From JAGVPT01 sp035505655 (GTDB lineage: Bacteria; Bacteroidota; Ignavibacteria; UBA10030; UBA8401): a DNA stretch of 64,000 bases. The position numbers and the translations under genes were made by a program. The stretch lies in NCBI GenBank assembly GCA_035505655.1, contig DATJQP010000042.1:100419-164418 (forward strand), in the 5' to 3' direction. This document shows positions 63,482 to 64,000 of the stretch, piece by piece (positions within the stretch are counted from its first letter, which is position 1; each line of letters begins with the position of its first letter). The notes below the pieces were generated by a model. It was given only the letters and a program-made list of their open reading frames with translations. It searched no databases and had not been told where the DNA came from.

Positions 63482-64000
63482 ATGAACAGAACGGAGACAG
63501 GAGTCGTCTTATTTCAGCTCGGAGGGCCCGACACGCTCGATGCGGTCGAGCCGTTCCTCTTCAATCTTTTCTGCGACCCGGACATCATCGACATTCCGGG
63601 GGCCTTTCTTTTCCGGCGGTGGCTCGCCCGGCTGATCTCCTCGCGGCGAGCACCGAAGGTCCGTGAGCTCTATCGAAGAATCGGAGGAGGGTCCCCGATT
63701 CTTGCGCAGACATTGCGTCAGGCGAACGCGCTCGAGCGGAAACTAGTTGCCATGGGGATTCCTCTCAAGGTCTACGTCGCAATGAGATACTGGCACCCGA
63801 TGACCGTTGAGACACTTCAGAAGGTCCGTGCGGACGGAATCAGGAAGCTCGTTTTGCTCCCGCTCTATCCGCACTACTCAAAGGCAACGACCGGATCCAG
63901 TTTCAGGGAATGGAACCGCGTGATGAATGCTGGGGGCATGGAGCGATTGCCGGGGAAGCTTGTCGAAAGCTACTTCGACCACCCGCTTTATATCGACGCC
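63482..64000 (+). CDS. hemH: Ferrochelatase, N-terminal part (cut by the right edge)
   Basis: 173 codons are visible and remain open at the edge. The enzyme inserts Fe2+ into protoporphyrin IX (or coproporphyrin). GVVLFQLGGPDTLDAVEPFL is the N-terminal motif. VAMRYWHPMT and LLPLYPHYSKATTGSSF hold conserved metal and substrate residues. It follows hemN by 9 bases and completes the operon; the C-terminal third is outside the window. Confidence 0.95.
   Translation, partial: MNRTETGVVLFQLGGPDTLDAVEPFLFNLFCDPDIIDIPGAFLFRRWLARLISSRRAPKVRELYRRIGGGSPILAQTLRQANALERKLVAMGIPLKVYVAMRYWHPMTVETLQKVRADGIRKLVLLPLYPHYSKATTGSSFREWNRVMNAGGMERLPGKLVESYFDHPLYIDA

Overview
The window looks like chromosomal DNA of a flagellated, chemotactic Gram-negative bacterium with GC-rich coding sequence. 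Three things point to the FCB superphylum (Ignavibacteriota, Bacteroidota or relatives): a DUF4835/PorD-type protein, a PorV/PorQ-like barrel, and a helix-hairpin-helix outer-membrane protein of the kind found near type IX secretion genes. This placement is an inference from gene content; no 16S gene or ribosomal protein is present.

Layout. Positions 1-31.8 kb are almost entirely minus-strand and devoted to motility and signalling. In transcription order this stretch holds: a sigma-28-type promoter and flagellin; fliS, fliD, flaG, an unknown chaperone-sized gene, a flgM-like gene and a small unknown gene; a block of five histidine kinases and three response regulators (26.6-12.6 kb), including an NtrC-type activator and a NarL-type regulator; two small zinc-ribbon-like proteins; then chemotaxis genes: MCP and cheW, a periplasmic binding-like protein with a second MCP, a FapA-like polymerised-beta-sheet protein, a HEAT-repeat protein, cheR, two CheY-like regulators, cheZ and the first codons of cheA.

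Positions 31.9-32.2 kb hold tRNA-Ser(UGA) followed by two progressively decayed tandem copies. Positions 32.6-39.6 kb are plus-strand and hold a second signalling block: a small HD-GYP-N-like protein, an HDOD protein, a hybrid kinase with Hpt, a response regulator with a Cys4 tail, a second hybrid kinase and a CheY-like regulator. From 39.6 to 55.8 kb the content is mixed housekeeping and accessory genes: a possibly frameshifted small gene, an aldo/keto reductase, a GH3 beta-glucosidase with PA14, tRNA-Ser(GCU) with a decayed copy, an acyl-CoA carboxylase beta subunit, a hydroxyisobutyrate-dehydrogenase-like enzyme, mnmA, the outer-membrane/secretion-related trio, a secreted HEAT-cyclophilin fusion and a TatD-radical SAM fusion.

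Positions 55.9-64 kb are a plus-strand heme operon: ccsA/hemX-like, hemA, hemC, hemD, a DNA methyltransferase, hemE, hemN and hemH (cut by the window edge). Most neighbours overlap or nearly touch, so the methyltransferase is translationally embedded in the heme pathway.

The most unusual signals are the paired tRNA-Ser loci. Both carry degenerate tRNA copies immediately 3' of the intact gene, with short palindromes replacing or interrupting a loop. The methyltransferase inside the hem operon, the TatD-radical SAM fusion, the HEAT/FapA members of the chemotaxis operon and a homopolymer-interrupted small gene are also notable.
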